From Prorocentrum cordatum (lineage: Eukaryota; Sar; Dinophyceae; Prorocentrales; Prorocentraceae), in assembly GCA_963575745.1 (NCBI GenBank), contig CAUYUJ010021048.1, positions 452,001 through 516,000 of the forward strand: a stretch of 64,000 nt of DNA, given 5' to 3'. A program made the translations under genes and the position numbers. A model generated the notes under the pieces. The model saw only the letters and a program-made list of their open reading frames with translations, ran no database searches and was not told the origin of the DNA. Position 1 is the stretch's first letter. Every line of letters begins with the position of its first letter. This document shows positions 63,259 through 64,000 of the stretch, piece after piece.

Positions 63259-64000
63259 ATGGATCCACAGCTTTACCAGGCCTTACAAGCCACATCGCCT
63301 TTTGCATCCCCACGTTCTGCAGCACCGCAAACTGCGCCGACGCGGCAGCCAATGATCATGGACCGGTGCGGCAACATGAGGCCCACGACGGAGGCTGCGC
63401 AGAGGGCCGACAGCATGCTGGGACAGCAGCAGTGGATGCACAGGCAGATGCAGGAAGCTATGGAGAGCATGCGACGGGATGGAATCGCCCTGCCAAATGC
63501 AAATTGGACTCCACCTTGGGAGTCTGTGCCTGACGCAAATCCGCCGCCGAACCATCCGAACCGACAAGGATGCAGACCTGCGTTCTTCGGCCACCCAACC
63601 TATGAGCCGACAGCTGCCAATAAGCCGGTGGCACCGCATATGGATTTGGCCATGTTCCCTCACTACTACGCGCAGACAGGGGTTCCTCGGGTCGGAAGTC
63701 AGCCCGAAAACCCGCACGTCAGGGCGACGGCGGATGACTTCTACAGGTCCCAGCTCACAAGAGGAGCGGGAAACGAGGCTGGCATTCCTGGCCAGGCGCC
63801 GCACCACGGGTACCTGGCGGCCCCTATGGACCAATATGTGAATCCACATGGTCCAGAGCTGGTTGCACATGCATCGTTGGGAGAGCTGCGCCCTGAAATA
63901 TTGGCCATGCATGAGGCGCAGCAAGCAAATCTCTCAATGCAACTCGCACGCCAGCAGCGTAATCAGGCGCGGCAGGCACGCCGCATGATGAACCTCGCGG
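63259..64000 (+). CDS. Gln/Met/Pro-rich ORF, open to window end
   Basis: ATG at 63,259 opens 247 codons without a stop to the window edge. In-frame sequence upstream is open only back to a TGA at about 63,166. The N-terminus is MDPQLYQALQATSPFASPRS. A helix MLGQQQWMHRQMQEAMESMR is followed by Pro/Asn/His-rich segments and a C-terminal Gln/Arg helix (ANLSMQLARQQRNQARQARR). This resembles N-terminal parts of gag-like proteins in composition only. It contains none of the 14-nt hairpins, unlike the 4.4 kb to its left. Confidence 0.5.
   Translation, partial: MDPQLYQALQATSPFASPRSAAPQTAPTRQPMIMDRCGNMRPTTEAAQRADSMLGQQQWMHRQMQEAMESMRRDGIALPNANWTPPWESVPDANPPPNHPNRQGCRPAFFGHPTYEPTAANKPVAPHMDLAMFPHYYAQTGVPRVGSQPENPHVRATADDFYRSQLTRGAGNEAGIPGQAPHHGYLAAPMDQYVNPHGPELVAHASLGELRPEILAMHEAQQANLSMQLARQQRNQARQARRMMNLA

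Overview
This is a eukaryotic nuclear window, and several independent signals point to a dinoflagellate. (1) Relics of the dinoflagellate trans-spliced leader are present: a 17-nt exact core at 15,116-15,132 (+), a diverged copy at 14,420-14,439 (+), and a head-to-tail double relic at 57,395-57,431 (-). (2) A decayed Ty1/copia-like gag at about 58.15-59.44 kb has the R/K/G-rich tail and CCHC knuckle I associate with dinoflagellate copia elements. (3) LINE reverse transcriptases are present. (4) A CCCTAAA interstitial telomere tract lies at 50.32-50.37 kb. (5) The DNA is GC-rich, gene-poor and full of simple repeats. No rRNA, tRNA, CRISPR array or bacterial-type operon was seen. The species cannot be fixed from the window.

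Layout. 0-10 kb: CCCTATAG arrays, purine/pyrimidine tracts with exon-like islands on the minus strand, minisatellites and two small foldback elements. 10.4-11.4 kb (-): the best single-copy gene, a two-exon methyltransferase-like protein whose intron is largely a foldback, introner-like element. 11.8-17 kb: CCCTAT arrays, a 377-bp tandem repeat, AT microsatellites, and a tandem duplication headed by spliced-leader relics with a small ORF. 17-23 kb: polypyrimidine/polypurine tracts with minus-strand exon islands and two more introner-like copies. 23.2-23.5 kb (-): a LINE 3' fragment. 23.85-24.6 kb and 38.2-39.3 kb: an inverted duplication carrying a 79-bp minisatellite. 25-26 kb: GA and AAGC arrays. 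28.3-31.0 kb (-): a degraded LINE with endonuclease and RT. 31-43 kb: coding-like fragments and repeats. 44.4-50.05 kb: about 4 kb of CAT triplet arrays around a GC-rich coding-like island. 50.26-51.4 kb: hairpins, interstitial telomere, a MITE and a sixth introner-like copy. 52.6-54.65 kb (+): a second, different LINE. 56.8-57.43 kb (-): a retroposed SL-mRNA with an intact 129-codon ORF. 57.9-64 kb (+): copia-like gag followed by several kilobases of frame-broken coding sequence and an ORF open to the window end.

Most of the window is therefore repeat and decayed mobile DNA. Three observations stand out. First, 13 copies of a 14-nt hairpin, 5-bp stem with a mostly GNRA tetraloop, are confined to 58.7-63.2 kb in one orientation and read in two codon phases. 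Second, a six-copy foldback family has a pyrimidine-rich terminal repeat that appears to supply a 3' splice site in the methyltransferase gene. Third, the nested spliced-leader relic shows two rounds of mRNA retroposition.

Coordinates of repeat borders were read by eye and may be off by a few to tens of bases. Apparent frameshifts could be sequencing errors or unrecognised introns.
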